Positions 1 to 9,745 of a stretch of 33,447 bases of DNA are shown one piece after another. The position numbers and the translations under genes are program-made. Source of the DNA: Clostridiales bacterium (GTDB taxonomy: Bacteria; Bacillota; Clostridia; Saccharofermentanales; Saccharofermentanaceae); assembly GCA_017958365.1 (NCBI GenBank), contig JAGDCV010000132.1:1-33447 (forward strand). Direction: 5' to 3'. The notes under the pieces were generated by a model, which was given only the letters and a program-made list of their open reading frames with translations, was not told where the DNA came from and made no database searches. The stretch's first letter is position 1, and each line of letters opens with the position of its first letter.

Positions 1-770
<770 letters not shown>

Positions 771-785
771 TCATAAACTCTTGAA

Positions 786-814
786 ATAATAACCTAACAA
801 GTAGGAATTCGCAA
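786..814 (-). promoter_or_regulatory. Predicted sigma-A promoter of gdhA
   Basis: On the minus strand TTGCGA (814-809) is followed after 17 nt by TATTAT (791-786), giving a leader of about 60 nt before the gdhA ATG at 719. The leader holds a weak GCCGC/GCGGC hairpin. The rest of 720-842 is AT-rich with no gene. No clear terminator is visible for the preceding small membrane protein gene. Confidence 0.5.
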
Positions 815-842
815 TATTTAATTTAATAAAATTCAAAATTAA

Positions 843-1319
843 TCAGGCGGACGGTATCGTGGTCTGCTGAACCTGGACAGACTGCGACGGAATAGCCACA
901 TTAGAGGGTTCGGTGACATTGGCGAAAGGATCGTTACGTGTCATGTCGTCAACGGACGAGATTCCAAACATCTCCCCATACTGCTGAAAGTTGATCTTGG
1001 GAAGAATTGCATTTAATGCAATGAACAGTATGAGCAGCGTGATGATCATAAGAAGTCCGTTTCTTAAAATAATGAGATTGCGTTCTGCATTATGCTTGGA
1101 ATCTATGTGGCCTTTGGTCGTATATCCGACAAGCACATAAACCTTATTGATGTCATCCCTCTTGGGTTTCTTGTTATATTCCTTGATCTTCCTCTGGATC
1201 TTATTTCTGACATAGGAAGGAAAATTGCGGAACAACTTAATCGTTGTTCTCACAACAGATGCGAATATGCCGGATATCTTATCCGTGAAACTGACATCAT
1301 GACCTGAGGCATTATTCAT
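843..1319 (-). CDS. Unrecognised small single-pass membrane protein
   Basis: I do not recognise the family. From the ATG at 1319 the product is 158 residues. It has a basic, probably cytoplasmic N-terminal half (KNKIQRKIKEYNKKPKRDD), one strong membrane span around residues 88-107 (NGLLMIITLLILFIALNAIL), and a roughly 45-residue Ser/Thr/Gln-rich tail that positive-inside topology places outside. No signal peptide or LysM domain is visible. An in-frame TTG at 1337 would add six residues, but the extra codons lie over a TATAAT box, so I prefer the ATG. No Shine-Dalgarno sequence precedes that ATG. It lies 40 nt downstream of the HTH gene on the same strand, and the pair diverges from lexA. Its position recalls SOS-induced membrane proteins next to lexA in Bacillus (YneA), but no homology is seen. 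Confidence 0.7.
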   Translation of the reverse strand: MNNASGHDVSFTDKISGIFASVVRTTIKLFRNFPSYVRNKIQRKIKEYNKKPKRDDINKVYVLVGYTTKGHIDSKHNAERNLIILRNGLLMIITLLILFIALNAILPKINFQQYGEMFGISSVDDMTRNDPFANVTEPSNVAIPSQSVQVQQTTIPSA

Positions 1320-1326
1320 AAAAAGA

Positions 1327-1355
1327 ATTATACCCAAACAATCCTGATAAGTAAA
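1327..1355 (-). promoter_or_regulatory. Possible promoter giving a leaderless transcript
   Basis: TATAAT (1332-1327, minus) lies exactly 7 nt before the ATG at 1319. A weak -35 TTTACT (1355-1350) sits 17 nt upstream of it. Initiation at the usual distance would start the RNA at or next to the ATG. The same TATAAT-N7-ATG arrangement occurs before 9784 and before 24563. Confidence 0.45.
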
Positions 1356-1359
1356 AACA

Positions 1360-1848
1360 CTATATCTTTGATGACATCCTGTTATTCAATATCTTGATCG
1401 CCCTCTCCCTTTTCCTGTAACAGGAAGATCTGCTTATATAAAGCACCTTGCATGTATCATCAATGCTCATTTTCTTAAAATAGTGAAGATAAAGGATACT
1501 CGAATACGGTGTCGGCAGCGATAGGATCATAAGAAACATGTTAAGAGCTTTGGTATGGCGCCTGATCACTCCTGTTGCCTGCACTCCTATGTTCTTAACG
1601 AAGTTATCGTAACCTATCGAGACTTCGATCAATTCATCAGCGGGATCTTTATGTCCTCCGCCCGGCAGAGCCTGGGGGTTCAGGACTTTAACCGGAGCAT
1701 GATCATGGAAATAAAGGTCACGGATGACCGTAACTTTATCCTCCATGCAATCCGTCATGAAGTTTACGAGGGATATTGCCTCTTCTCCGGAACACGTAAG
1801 ATCATCATAAAGGTTCTTAAGCCGTTCAATTAAAACATCTTCATACAT
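1360..1848 (-). CDS. Sigma-region-4-like HTH protein of unknown role
   Basis: The product is 162 residues. The C-terminal third (YSSILYLHYFKKMSIDDTCK, then LYISRSSCYRKRERAIKIL) resembles the sigma-70 region 4 / ArpU- and RinA-like HTH found in small phage and Firmicute regulators: a helix, a turn, then a Ser/Arg-rich recognition helix. The N-terminal part is acidic with no recognised domain. The start is the ATG at 1848, preceded by GGAG with a 6-nt spacer; an in-frame TTG at 1860 overlaps that ribosome binding site and is unlikely. It diverges from lexA, and the SOS box at 1866-1877 lies only about 20 nt upstream of its start, so LexA could also repress it. A transcriptional role is inferred from the HTH alone. 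Confidence 0.75.
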   Translation of the reverse strand: MYEDVLIERLKNLYDDLTCSGEEAISLVNFMTDCMEDKVTVIRDLYFHDHAPVKVLNPQALPGGGHKDPADELIEVSIGYDNFVKNIGVQATGVIRRHTKALNMFLMILSLPTPYSSILYLHYFKKMSIDDTCKVLYISRSSCYRKRERAIKILNNRMSSKI

Positions 1849-1865
1849 AACAAACTCCAAAATAA

Positions 1866-1877
1866 GAACAAGTGTTT
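1866..1877. promoter_or_regulatory. LexA operator (SOS box)
   Basis: GAACAAGTGTTT matches the Firmicute SOS core GAAC-RNRY-GTTY at every position. It overlaps the first two bases of the lexA -35 hexamer and lies in the divergent region shared with the HTH gene. Autoregulation of lexA through such a box is well established in Bacillus. The site here is a sequence prediction. Confidence 0.8.
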
Positions 1878-1904
1878 GACAAAAGCCTGCTCATTAAATA
1901 AAAT
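1876..1904 (+). promoter_or_regulatory. lexA promoter
   Basis: A perfect -35 TTGACA (1876-1881), a 17-nt spacer and -10 TAAAAT (1899-1904) lie 32 nt before the lexA start codon. The -35 overlaps the SOS box, so bound LexA would block RNA polymerase. No convincing promoter was found for the divergent gene at 1848. Confidence 0.8.
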
Positions 1905-1936
1905 ACAAATAGAATATATGTTTGGAGGCCGTTTAT

Positions 1937-2587
1937 ATGAGTAACAACTCACATGAAGCAAGCAAATCCGAGAAATCCATAGACAGAGTTTATAACTACG
2001 TAAAGTATTATATTAAAGAGAATACTTTCTCTCCCTCTGTCAGGGATATTTGCAAGGGTGCCGGCCTCAAGTCAACATCATCAGTCCACACTTATCTTAA
2101 GAAGTTAGATGAGATGGGTCTTATCGAGTATCGCCCGGGTATGAGAAGAGCGATCATAATTAAGAACCAGGATGATGAGACTCAAGACCAGACCCCTGCC
2201 GATGTGGTCAAACTTCCGTGTATCGGTAAGATTACTGCCGGTCAACCAATTTACGCTCATGAGGATTATAGCGATTCGTTCTACGTTAACAGATCGATAA
2301 TAGGCAGTAATGAATGCTTCCTTTTGAAAGTAAGCGGTACCAGTATGATCAATGCGCATATCATGGACGGAGATTATCTTATCGTTAAGAAGCAGAGCAG
2401 TTGCCAAGAGGGTGATATAGTAGCAGCTCTCATAAATGATGAAGCAACGGTTAAGAGATTTGGAAAGATGAATGGTGTGCCTTATCTGTTCCCCGAGAAT
2501 GATATGTACTCCCCTATTCCATTTAACACGGAAGATTGCCGGATATTGGGCAAAGTAATCGGCCTGCACAGGTACTCTATCTATTGA
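1937..2587 (+). CDS. lexA: LexA SOS repressor / autopeptidase
   Basis: Represses DNA-damage genes, and cleaves itself when RecA-ssDNA filaments form. The 216-residue length is typical. Residues 12-75 form the winged helix (DRVYNYVKYYIKEN, then SVRDICKGAGLKSTSSVHTY). The cleavage bond is Ala101-Gly102 in KITAGQPI. The catalytic dyad is Ser136 (SGTSMINA, followed by MDGD) and Lys173 (ATVKRF), all intact, so the protein should be a functional autopeptidase. The start is the ATG at 1937: GGAGG at 1924-1928 is 8 nt upstream, and an upstream in-frame TTG at 1922 overlaps that site. It is transcribed alone from the promoter at 1876-1904 and probably represses itself. Confidence 0.96.
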   Translation: MSNNSHEASKSEKSIDRVYNYVKYYIKENTFSPSVRDICKGAGLKSTSSVHTYLKKLDEMGLIEYRPGMRRAIIIKNQDDETQDQTPADVVKLPCIGKITAGQPIYAHEDYSDSFYVNRSIIGSNECFLLKVSGTSMINAHIMDGDYLIVKKQSSCQEGDIVAALINDEATVKRFGKMNGVPYLFPENDMYSPIPFNTEDCRILGKVIGLHRYSIY

Positions 2588-2746
2588 TCGGTTTCATACT
2601 GTGGTCCTCCTCCTTTTGTGCTGGTAGAGCGACTATAGCAGGATTCCCTTTTTAATCATTCATCAAAATTGAAAAAACAGTCAGATCCGCCTGAATATCA
2701 ATTAATATTTATTTTTACGTTGCAAATTATGAAATGGATTTGCTCA

Positions 2747-2767
2747 TGATTGCATTTTTTGCAATCA
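2747..2767. repeat. Perfect 8-bp inverted repeat in the lexA-miaA gap
   Basis: TGATTGCA and TGCAATCA flank a TTTTT loop, 15 nt past the miaA stop codon. The stem is AT-rich and no T-run follows it on either strand, so it is a poor intrinsic terminator. It may be a weak 3'-end hairpin for miaA or a protein-binding palindrome. The rest of 2588-2781 shows no gene or recognisable signal. Confidence 0.4.
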
Positions 2768-2781
2768 GTGAAGCATAAAAA

Positions 2782-3717
2782 TCAATCCGCTGCTTCAAGA
2801 ACGGACAGGATATAGTCAACCTGTGACTTAATATCAAGATTTCTGTCGATCTTATTAATACCGTCTATATATCTGAACCACGTAAGTTGTCTCTTCGCAT
2901 AATGCCTGGAATTAAGCTTTATCTCATATGCGACGCGCTCCAACGTGCTTCCGGGTTCATTATCTATAAGAGGCAGGAACTCCTTATACCCTATGGCCTG
3001 ACAACAGGTGGACTTACGATCGATGGGTAATGAATACAGATATCTGGCTTCCTTCTCAAGCCCTTCATCCATCATCTTATCGACCCTTAGATTGATCCTG
3101 TCATAAAGAACAGAACGGTCATCCTCATAATCTATTTCAAAAAGTGCAAAGGGATACTTAGGTCCCTCTTTCTTCGACTCAAGATTTCTCCGGGTAAATG
3201 TCTTACCGGTTGCAAGATAAACGGATAAAGCCCTGATTACGCGTCTCGTGTTATTAGGATGTATCTTTGACGCAGCCTCGGGATCTACTTGGACAAGTCT
3301 TTCATAGATTCCGTCGATTCCTGATGACTCATATTCCCTGTATAAGCGTTCTGCCTCTTCATCTGCCTTCGGATCACCCTCAAAACTGATTCCGTCCCTT
3401 AATGCCGAGATATACTGACCCGTACCGCCGCACAAGACAGGTGTCTTTCCTCTTTTAAGAACATCATCTATCGATTCAAGGCAGTCCCTGAGGAAAGAAG
3501 ATACGGAATAGCTTTGTCCCGGCTCAACGATGTCGATCATGTGATGGGGGACCTGTGCCTGTTCTTCCAAAGTCGCCTTGGCAGTTCCCACATCAAGATG
3601 CTTATATATCTGCATGGAGTCACATGAGATGAGTTCTCCTCCCACCCTCTTACAAAGTTCTATGGCAACAGCACTCTTTCCGCTCGCCGTAGGTCCCGTT
3701 ATGATAGGAATGATCAT
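2782..3717 (-). CDS. miaA: tRNA dimethylallyltransferase MiaA
   Basis: Transfers the dimethylallyl group of DMAPP to N6 of A37 in tRNAs that read UNN codons, making i6A37, which MiaB then methylthiolates. The 311-residue length is normal. The P-loop GPTASGKS is at residues 8-15. It is followed by the conserved CDSMQIYKHLDVGTAK (substrate Asp and Gln), VPHHMIDIVEPG, the GGTGQYISAL motif and RRVIRALSVY. It is the last gene of the miaB-mutS-mutL-miaA operon, starting 3 nt after the mutL stop. The nearest Shine-Dalgarno-like GAGG is about 12 nt upstream, so translation probably relies on coupling to mutL. Confidence 0.96.
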   Translation of the reverse strand: MIIPIITGPTASGKSAVAIELCKRVGGELISCDSMQIYKHLDVGTAKATLEEQAQVPHHMIDIVEPGQSYSVSSFLRDCLESIDDVLKRGKTPVLCGGTGQYISALRDGISFEGDPKADEEAERLYREYESSGIDGIYERLVQVDPEAASKIHPNNTRRVIRALSVYLATGKTFTRRNLESKKEGPKYPFALFEIDYEDDRSVLYDRINLRVDKMMDEGLEKEARYLYSLPIDRKSTCCQAIGYKEFLPLIDNEPGSTLERVAYEIKLNSRHYAKRQLTWFRYIDGINKIDRNLDIKSQVDYILSVLEAAD

Positions 3718-3720
3718 ATA

Positions 3721-5622
3721 TCAGACGATCCTCTTGAATCTCTTCTCAAGTTCGGTCTCAGAAGTTTTGAAGAATGTCGGTCTTCCGTGAGCACAGTGAT
3801 ATGGATCATTACACTCATGAAGCTGCGATATGAGTGACAACGCTTCTTCCTTCGTTATCCTGTCATGCGCTTTGATCGCAGCCTTGCATGCCGTCGTCTG
3901 GATAAGCGAAGTCCACACATGCGAAGTAGAAGAAGTCTCACGCTTCAGGTCATCAAGGATCTGAGTAAACATGACGGATGGCTTGGACATGGACTTCAGC
4001 CTGTCCTCCGCCTTTGTGGCAACAGGGATCGCTCTTAATGCAATCTGCCGCTCACCCACAAGATCGATATCAAAACCAAACTCCTTGAATCTGTCAAGAT
4101 TATCGGTAACAAAACTCATGTCTGAAGTAGAAAGATCGAGGATCTGCGGAATGAGCAAAGTCTCTATATCCCTTCCGCCCTCTTTAATGTCTTTCCTCCT
4201 TGAACCGAATCTTTCATATAGAACTCTCTCATGCGCTGCATGCTGATCAACAAGGAAGACCGCTTCATCAGACTGCATGATAATGTATGTGGCAAAAAGG
4301 AACCCTACGAACTCAGATGAAAGCAGTTCATCAATAAGTTCCCTGTCTTCTACCCTGGGCTCTGTGATCAGTTCTTCCGCCGCTTCTTCTGAAGGCTTGT
4401 CAGAAGGCTCTTCCAAAACCTCAACCACAGGAGCCTCCGTCTCATCCTTAACTTCAGTTTCTTTCTCGATCTTACTTATGTCAGGCTTAAACTCGGATAA
4501 TATCTTAAGAAGATTGTCCGCTGCCTTTATCTCGGACCGGGCTGCCGGCTTTTCGCGAAGGGACTTGGCGTTTCCGGTCGTATTATGGATTACAGGCTGC
4601 GCCTCTTGCACGGGCTCGGAAACGTTGCCGTTCTTTTGCTCGAAGACTGCATTACGTATGCCGTGAAGCGTAAGCCTGAATATGGCGGAATCATCCGAGA
4701 ACTTTACTTCAGCCTTCTGAGGATGCACGTTAACATCAACGCCTCCCGCAGGTATGTAAATGCAAAGAACACATATGGGATACTTATGCTTCATCACAGA
4801 CGCTTTATATGCTTCATCAACAGCTGCGGTTACGGTAGCACTCTTTATCGGCCTGTCGTTAACATACACATACTGCATGCTGCGGTTCCCTCTTACGAAC
4901 GAAGGCTTTCCGGCAAACCCTTTAAGCTTAAGGCCGTTAAGTTCGTAATCGATCTGAACGAGATTAGATGCAGTCTCCTTGCCGTAAATGGCATAGATGG
5001 CATCTCTCATGTTGCCGTTACCGGGCGTAGACATTATCTGCTTGCCGTCCTTGATGAGCTTAAACGTGATATGAGGATTAATGACAGCAAGCTTCTCCAC
5101 CAAAGCGCAGATATACATGCTCTCTGTCGCGTCACGCTTGAGGAACTTATACCTTGCAGGCATATTCGCGAAAAGATTCTCAACGCACACCACAGTACCC
5201 TTATCGGCAGAAGTCTCGCACTGCCTTAGAAGCTCTCCGTCTTTATACTCGATGAGGACGCCGGCATCCATGTCAGCCTGTTTGGTAACGAGCGTAACAT
5301 CGGAGCAGGCCGCGATCGAAGCCAGAGCCTCTCCCCTGAATCCCTGTGTCGTCAGATCATAAATGTCGTCTGCGGATTTTATCTTTGAAGTGGCGTGAAT
5401 AAGAAATGACTTCAAAGCGTCTTCCTTGTCCATGCCGATACCATTATCGCTTACCCGGATGAGTGAAATGCCGCCGTTTTGAAACTCGATGGTGACAGAT
5501 GTAGCACCTGCATCAACACTGTTATCGACCAGTTCCTTAACAACGGATACGGGACGCTCGATTACCTCTCCGGCTTTAATGGCATTTGCTGTCTTCTGAT
5601 CGAGGACATTAATCCTGCTCAC
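3721..5622 (-). CDS. mutL: DNA mismatch repair protein MutL, endonuclease type
   Basis: Links MutS mismatch recognition to strand incision. The 633 residues form an N-terminal GHKL ATPase (ELVDNSVDAGA near 30, DNGIGM at 59-64, GFRGEALASIA at 94-104), an acidic linker at about 335-430, and a C-terminal dimerisation/nuclease domain. The metal-binding nuclease signature DQHA-X2-E-X4-E is intact (D459 to E470), as are ACK (578-580) and CAHGRP (610-615, usually CPHGRP). This is therefore a nicking MutL, as expected in a bacterium lacking MutH. The start is GTG at 5622, with AGGAGG inside the 3' end of mutS; the two genes overlap by 14 nt and are probably translationally coupled. Confidence 0.97.
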   Translation of the reverse strand: MSRINVLDQKTANAIKAGEVIERPVSVVKELVDNSVDAGATSVTIEFQNGGISLIRVSDNGIGMDKEDALKSFLIHATSKIKSADDIYDLTTQGFRGEALASIAACSDVTLVTKQADMDAGVLIEYKDGELLRQCETSADKGTVVCVENLFANMPARYKFLKRDATESMYICALVEKLAVINPHITFKLIKDGKQIMSTPGNGNMRDAIYAIYGKETASNLVQIDYELNGLKLKGFAGKPSFVRGNRSMQYVYVNDRPIKSATVTAAVDEAYKASVMKHKYPICVLCIYIPAGGVDVNVHPQKAEVKFSDDSAIFRLTLHGIRNAVFEQKNGNVSEPVQEAQPVIHNTTGNAKSLREKPAARSEIKAADNLLKILSEFKPDISKIEKETEVKDETEAPVVEVLEEPSDKPSEEAAEELITEPRVEDRELIDELLSSEFVGFLFATYIIMQSDEAVFLVDQHAAHERVLYERFGSRRKDIKEGGRDIETLLIPQILDLSTSDMSFVTDNLDRFKEFGFDIDLVGERQIALRAIPVATKAEDRLKSMSKPSVMFTQILDDLKRETSSTSHVWTSLIQTTACKAAIKAHDRITKEEALSLISQLHECNDPYHCAHGRPTFFKTSETELEKRFKRIV

Positions 5623-8266
5623 TTGAATCCTCCTTGTTTACCGTATCGATGAAACCGTAAAGAAGGTTCATCGCTTCCAAAGGAGTTACGCGCGTTATGT
5701 CAATTGAGCGGAGCGCATTACGGATACTGTCTTCCTTGCGGTAGTAAACATTATCGGGATTAAAGATCGAATCCTGACCGGGAAGTTCTGCCTCATCACT
5801 TGTCTTAAACTCACCTAAACGCTCGAGTTCCTTAAGGATGTTGTAAGAGCGTTTCAACACATCCGAAGGAACGCCTGCGAGCCTTGCAACTTCGATACCG
5901 TAAGAGTCGGAAGTTCCGCCCTCAACAATCTTATGCAGGAATACGACTCCGGAATCGGTCTCCTTAACATCAACATGGTTATTGAAGATTCCGCGGATCG
6001 TCTTCTCGAGACGGTTAAGTTCATGATAATGTGTCGCGAATATCGTTCTTGCATAAAGGATATTCGGATCAGCAATATATTCGATGACAGCCCATGCTAT
6101 GGAAAGACCGTCATAGGTGGAAGTGCCGCGTCCGACTTCGTCAAGGAGCAGAAGGCTTCTTGAAGTAGCATTCTTAAGGATGCCTGCTACCTCCTTCATC
6201 TCGACCATGAAAGTAGACTGTCCCATCGAGATATCATCCGATGCGCCTATTCTCGTGAATATCTTGTCTACAAGACCTATGTGGGCTGAGCTTGCGGGAA
6301 CAAAGGAGCCCATCTGCGCCATGAGAACGATAATGGCAGTCTGTCGCATGTAAGTAGACTTACCGGCCATGTTGGGACCCGTAAGCACCATTATCCTTCT
6401 TTCTGAATTGATCGAAGTATCATTCGGAATGAATCTGTCCTCTCCGCTTAACATCTTCTCGACTACGGGATGACGGCCGTCCTTTATCTCAAGAACATCA
6501 GAATCATCGATCACCGGTCTTACGTAGTTCTCTTCATTTGCAAGCTGCGCAAGTGATGTAACGACATCGATAAGGGCAACAGATGATGCACTTCCAAACA
6601 GCCTGTCAGAAGCATCTTTAACTGTCTCGCGTATCTTGGTAAACAACTGATACTCAAGTGCAGTCCTCTTTGACGTGGCACCTAATATCTTCTCTTCAAG
6701 TTCCTTAAGCTCAGGCGAGATATATCTCTCGTTATTAGCCAGAGTCTGCTTTCTTGTATATTCTTCCGGAAGCTCGGTTACGCTTCTGGGGACCTCAACA
6801 TAGTAACCGAATACTCTGTTATATCCGATCTTCAAAGTCTTGACTCCCGTGCGTTCACGCTCGCGCGACTCAAGTTCCATGATATATGTTCTTGCGTTCG
6901 AAGCTATGTCTCTTAATTCATCACACTCTTTATCGTAGCCGGGCTTGATTATATCTCCCTCTGTTATGACGACCGGAGGGTCTTCAGCTATCGATTTATC
7001 AAGAAGATCATAAATGTCTTCGAGCGGATCAAGATTCTCGTTTATCTGTCTGAACAGGCCGTGTTCAAACTTGGATGCACATTCCTTAAGGAAAGGAAGC
7101 TTCGCAAGTGAATGCTTCAACGAGAGCATCTCTCTTGCATTAATGCTTCCGAGTGATACCTTGGAAGCAAGACGCTCGATGTCATAAAGACCGGTGAGTC
7201 CTTCTATCATCTCTTGCCTTTCAATGAATCTTTCAAAACACTCTTCAACAGCATCGAGACGCGAGTTGATGGCACTGGTTACTATGAGAGGCTCCTCTAC
7301 CCATTTTCGAAGGAGACGGCCTCCCATGGAAGTCTTTGTGCGGTCTATGGCCCAAAGCAGAGATCCTTTCTTGGCTCCGGTTCTTATGGTGCGCGTAAGT
7401 TCGAGGTTAACTCTAGTGCTGTAGTCGATCTCCATGGTCTCGGAGATCTTGAAGCATTCAATCTGATTCAGATGCCTGACCTTACCTATCTGCGTCTGCT
7501 CGGCATATGTGATGAGAGCAGAACATGCGCTGAACATCAGATCCGTATCTTTGAACCTGTCAGCACCGTAAACCTTCATGAGCTTATCGTCAGTGATCTT
7601 CGATGAGGTAAAGTCCCTTTCAGGTCTTAAGGTATAAGAGATTTCGAACGCCTGCCTTAAGACTTTATAGCAGGCAGTATCCTCGAAAGCGGGATTATAG
7701 ATTATCTCGGACGGAGAGTACTTTCCGATGACATTGATGAGGTGCTCGTCATTACCCGTAAAATCAAGCTGTGTCGCTTCAAAATCACCCGTCGTGATAT
7801 CAGCAACGGCAATGCCATACTGATTACCAACACACATGATACTCATGAGATAGTTATTCTTACGGTCATCGAGTTCATCCGTATCGGTCATGGTACCCGG
7901 AGTCAGGACCTGAACGATGCCTCTTTTTACAAGACCTTTTGCAAGAGCCGGATCTTCAAGCTGTTCGCATATGGCTACCTTACAACCTTCGTTAACAAGA
8001 CGGGCAGCATATGTCTTATATGCATGATGAGGGACGCCGCACATGGGTGCACGAAGTCCGCTTCCGCAGTCACGTGCAGTCAAGGTCAGTTCAAGAGTCT
8101 TGGATACGAACAGAGCATCATCAAAGAAACACTCGTAGAAGTCGCCTAATCTGTAGAAGATGATGATCTCGCCCATCTCCTTTTTAAGATCGGCATACTT
8201 CTGCATCATGGGAGAGAGCTGATCGTATGATATATCGCTTAATCTTAACGGATTATTCTCTGTCAT
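5609..8266 (-). CDS. mutS: DNA mismatch recognition ATPase MutS
   Basis: Binds mismatches and small loops in DNA and recruits MutL. The 885-residue length fits MutS1. The mismatch-reading Phe-X-Glu is present (F43, E45 in GDFYE) within the usual N-terminal SPMMQKY context. The connector, lever and clamp domains follow. The ATPase has Walker A GPNMAGKST (630-638), the STFMVEM signature (684-690), Walker B LLLLDE (705-710) and the FATHYHEL switch. The ATG overlaps the miaB stop by 4 nt (ATGA), and the 3' end overlaps mutL. No key residue is missing, so it should be fully active. Confidence 0.98.
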   Translation of the reverse strand: MTENNPLRLSDISYDQLSPMMQKYADLKKEMGEIIIFYRLGDFYECFFDDALFVSKTLELTLTARDCGSGLRAPMCGVPHHAYKTYAARLVNEGCKVAICEQLEDPALAKGLVKRGIVQVLTPGTMTDTDELDDRKNNYLMSIMCVGNQYGIAVADITTGDFEATQLDFTGNDEHLINVIGKYSPSEIIYNPAFEDTACYKVLRQAFEISYTLRPERDFTSSKITDDKLMKVYGADRFKDTDLMFSACSALITYAEQTQIGKVRHLNQIECFKISETMEIDYSTRVNLELTRTIRTGAKKGSLLWAIDRTKTSMGGRLLRKWVEEPLIVTSAINSRLDAVEECFERFIERQEMIEGLTGLYDIERLASKVSLGSINAREMLSLKHSLAKLPFLKECASKFEHGLFRQINENLDPLEDIYDLLDKSIAEDPPVVITEGDIIKPGYDKECDELRDIASNARTYIMELESRERERTGVKTLKIGYNRVFGYYVEVPRSVTELPEEYTRKQTLANNERYISPELKELEEKILGATSKRTALEYQLFTKIRETVKDASDRLFGSASSVALIDVVTSLAQLANEENYVRPVIDDSDVLEIKDGRHPVVEKMLSGEDRFIPNDTSINSERRIMVLTGPNMAGKSTYMRQTAIIVLMAQMGSFVPASSAHIGLVDKIFTRIGASDDISMGQSTFMVEMKEVAGILKNATSRSLLLLDEVGRGTSTYDGLSIAWAVIEYIADPNILYARTIFATHYHELNRLEKTIRGIFNNHVDVKETDSGVVFLHKIVEGGTSDSYGIEVARLAGVPSDVLKRSYNILKELERLGEFKTSDEAELPGQDSIFNPDNVYYRKEDSIRNALRSIDITRVTPLEAMNLLYGFIDTVNKEDSSEQD

Positions 8267-9720
8267 TTAAGTTTCACCATCTCTCCGTCGACAGAATAAG
8301 GACGGGCACCGGTAAACTTAACATCACAGAGCATTCCTTCGTAATCATCTGAAGTCTTACCCGGGATCTTAAGAGCATCGGGAATAGTAAAATTGACAAG
8401 GTGGTTGGACATTGTTCGTCCGGTAAGTATGTCGGGTGCTGTAGAACTTTGCCCCTCGATAAGGATCTCTTCGGTCTTACCTACCTTGGCAAGATTAGAC
8501 TTATGAGCAAGATCGTTCTGAAGTTCAAGCAGCCTTCCGAATCTCTCGGTTACGATATCATGTGGGATCTGATCCTCCATGGATGCCGCCTTGGTACCGG
8601 GGCGCGGTGAATACTGGAAAGTAAATGCAGAATCAAAAGCGCATTCCTTAACAATGCTAAGTGTCTCCTTGAAGTCTTCTTCAGTCTCACCCGGGAATCC
8701 TACGATAATATCCGTGGATAAAGAACCTTCGGGAACGAGCTTTCTGAAGTAATGGACGGTCTTAAGATAATCAGATCTGTCATAAGGTCTGTTCATAAGT
8801 TTAAGGATCCTGTCAGAACCCGACTGCAAAGGAAGATGAAGATGCTTCTCGATGTTAGGAGAAGAAGCCATGATCTCAACTATCTCATCGGAAACGTCCT
8901 TCGGGTGGGATGACATGAACCTTATTCTTGAAAATCCCTTTATTTCTGACGCGGCCTTTAAGATATCGGGGAACTTCTCTCCGTTAGATCCCTTATATGA
9001 GTTGACATTCTGACCTAAGAGCATTACTTCCTTGTAACCCTGGTCAGCGAGTATCTGAAGCTCATCAATTATCTCGCTTAACTCTCTTGAGCGCTCTCTT
9101 CCCCTTGCATACGGAACTATGCAGTAAGTACAGAAGTTATTGCAGCCGTACATTATGGGAACCAACGCCCTGAACTTTCTCTTTCTCGAGATGGGAACCA
9201 AGGAATCGTCAACGATGTAGTCGTCGGCAGATATGTTTACAAGCTGCTTCTTGCGTCTTATCGAGTCGCGAAGATATACGGGGAAAAGATGCAGGTGCTG
9301 CGGGTCAAACACAAGATCCACATAAGGAAACGACTTACGGATCTTATCGACGTTCTTCTCAACCATCGTCATACAACCGCAGACTGCAACGATCATATCC
9401 TTGTCGTTCTTCGCGTCGGACTTGATGATACCGAGATTACCGAAGAGCCTGTCCTCGGCATTCTCTCTTACGGCACAGGTATTAAAAATGGTAACATCGG
9501 CAGCTGACTCGCCTTCATGCTCCTTAAGGCCCATGGATTCGAGCATACCGCACAGTTTCTCCGAATCGGATTCATTAAGCTGACATCCGTAAGTACGGAC
9601 ACTGAATGTGATCTGACGTCCCTTTGCAGCTTCCAAACCGGAGAAATACTCGCGAAGTTCAAGCAAAGCCGAATCACGGGTCTTCAGATCGTCTTTTCCT
9701 ACCTTGATAATAGCCATCAT
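8263..9720 (-). CDS. miaB: tRNA-i6A37 methylthiotransferase MiaB (radical SAM)
   Basis: Converts i6A37 to ms2i6A37 in tRNA with two [4Fe-4S] clusters. The 485 residues hold the MTTase N-terminal domain (Cys46 in YGCQLNESDSE, Cys82 in FNTCAVRENAE, Cys116 in CGCM), the radical SAM motif C193-X3-C197-X2-C200 (YGCNNFCTYC), and a C-terminal TRAM domain with the FTGARPYS-type ending. It is the first gene of the repair operon. Two consecutive ATGs are possible. AAAGGA is 4 nt before the first (9720) and 7 nt before the second (9717), so the second may be the true start. A TATAAT box at 9751-9746 is a likely operon promoter. Confidence 0.97.
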   Translation of the reverse strand: MMAIIKVGKDDLKTRDSALLELREYFSGLEAAKGRQITFSVRTYGCQLNESDSEKLCGMLESMGLKEHEGESAADVTIFNTCAVRENAEDRLFGNLGIIKSDAKNDKDMIVAVCGCMTMVEKNVDKIRKSFPYVDLVFDPQHLHLFPVYLRDSIRRKKQLVNISADDYIVDDSLVPISRKRKFRALVPIMYGCNNFCTYCIVPYARGRERSRELSEIIDELQILADQGYKEVMLLGQNVNSYKGSNGEKFPDILKAASEIKGFSRIRFMSSHPKDVSDEIVEIMASSPNIEKHLHLPLQSGSDRILKLMNRPYDRSDYLKTVHYFRKLVPEGSLSTDIIVGFPGETEEDFKETLSIVKECAFDSAFTFQYSPRPGTKAASMEDQIPHDIVTERFGRLLELQNDLAHKSNLAKVGKTEEILIEGQSSTAPDILTGRTMSNHLVNFTIPDALKIPGKTSDDYEGMLCDVKFTGARPYSVDGEMVKLK

Positions 9721-9745
9721 CTATTCCTTTCAATCTTAACGATTA

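Noticed and set aside
2747..2767. Intrinsic terminator for lexA or miaA
   Set aside because: The hairpin is real but AT-rich and lacks a T-run on either side, so it is listed only as an inverted repeat.
4585..5229. Open frame of 214 codons on the plus strand
   Set aside because: It lies wholly antisense to the conserved ATPase region of mutL, has no ribosome binding site and no recognisable protein features.
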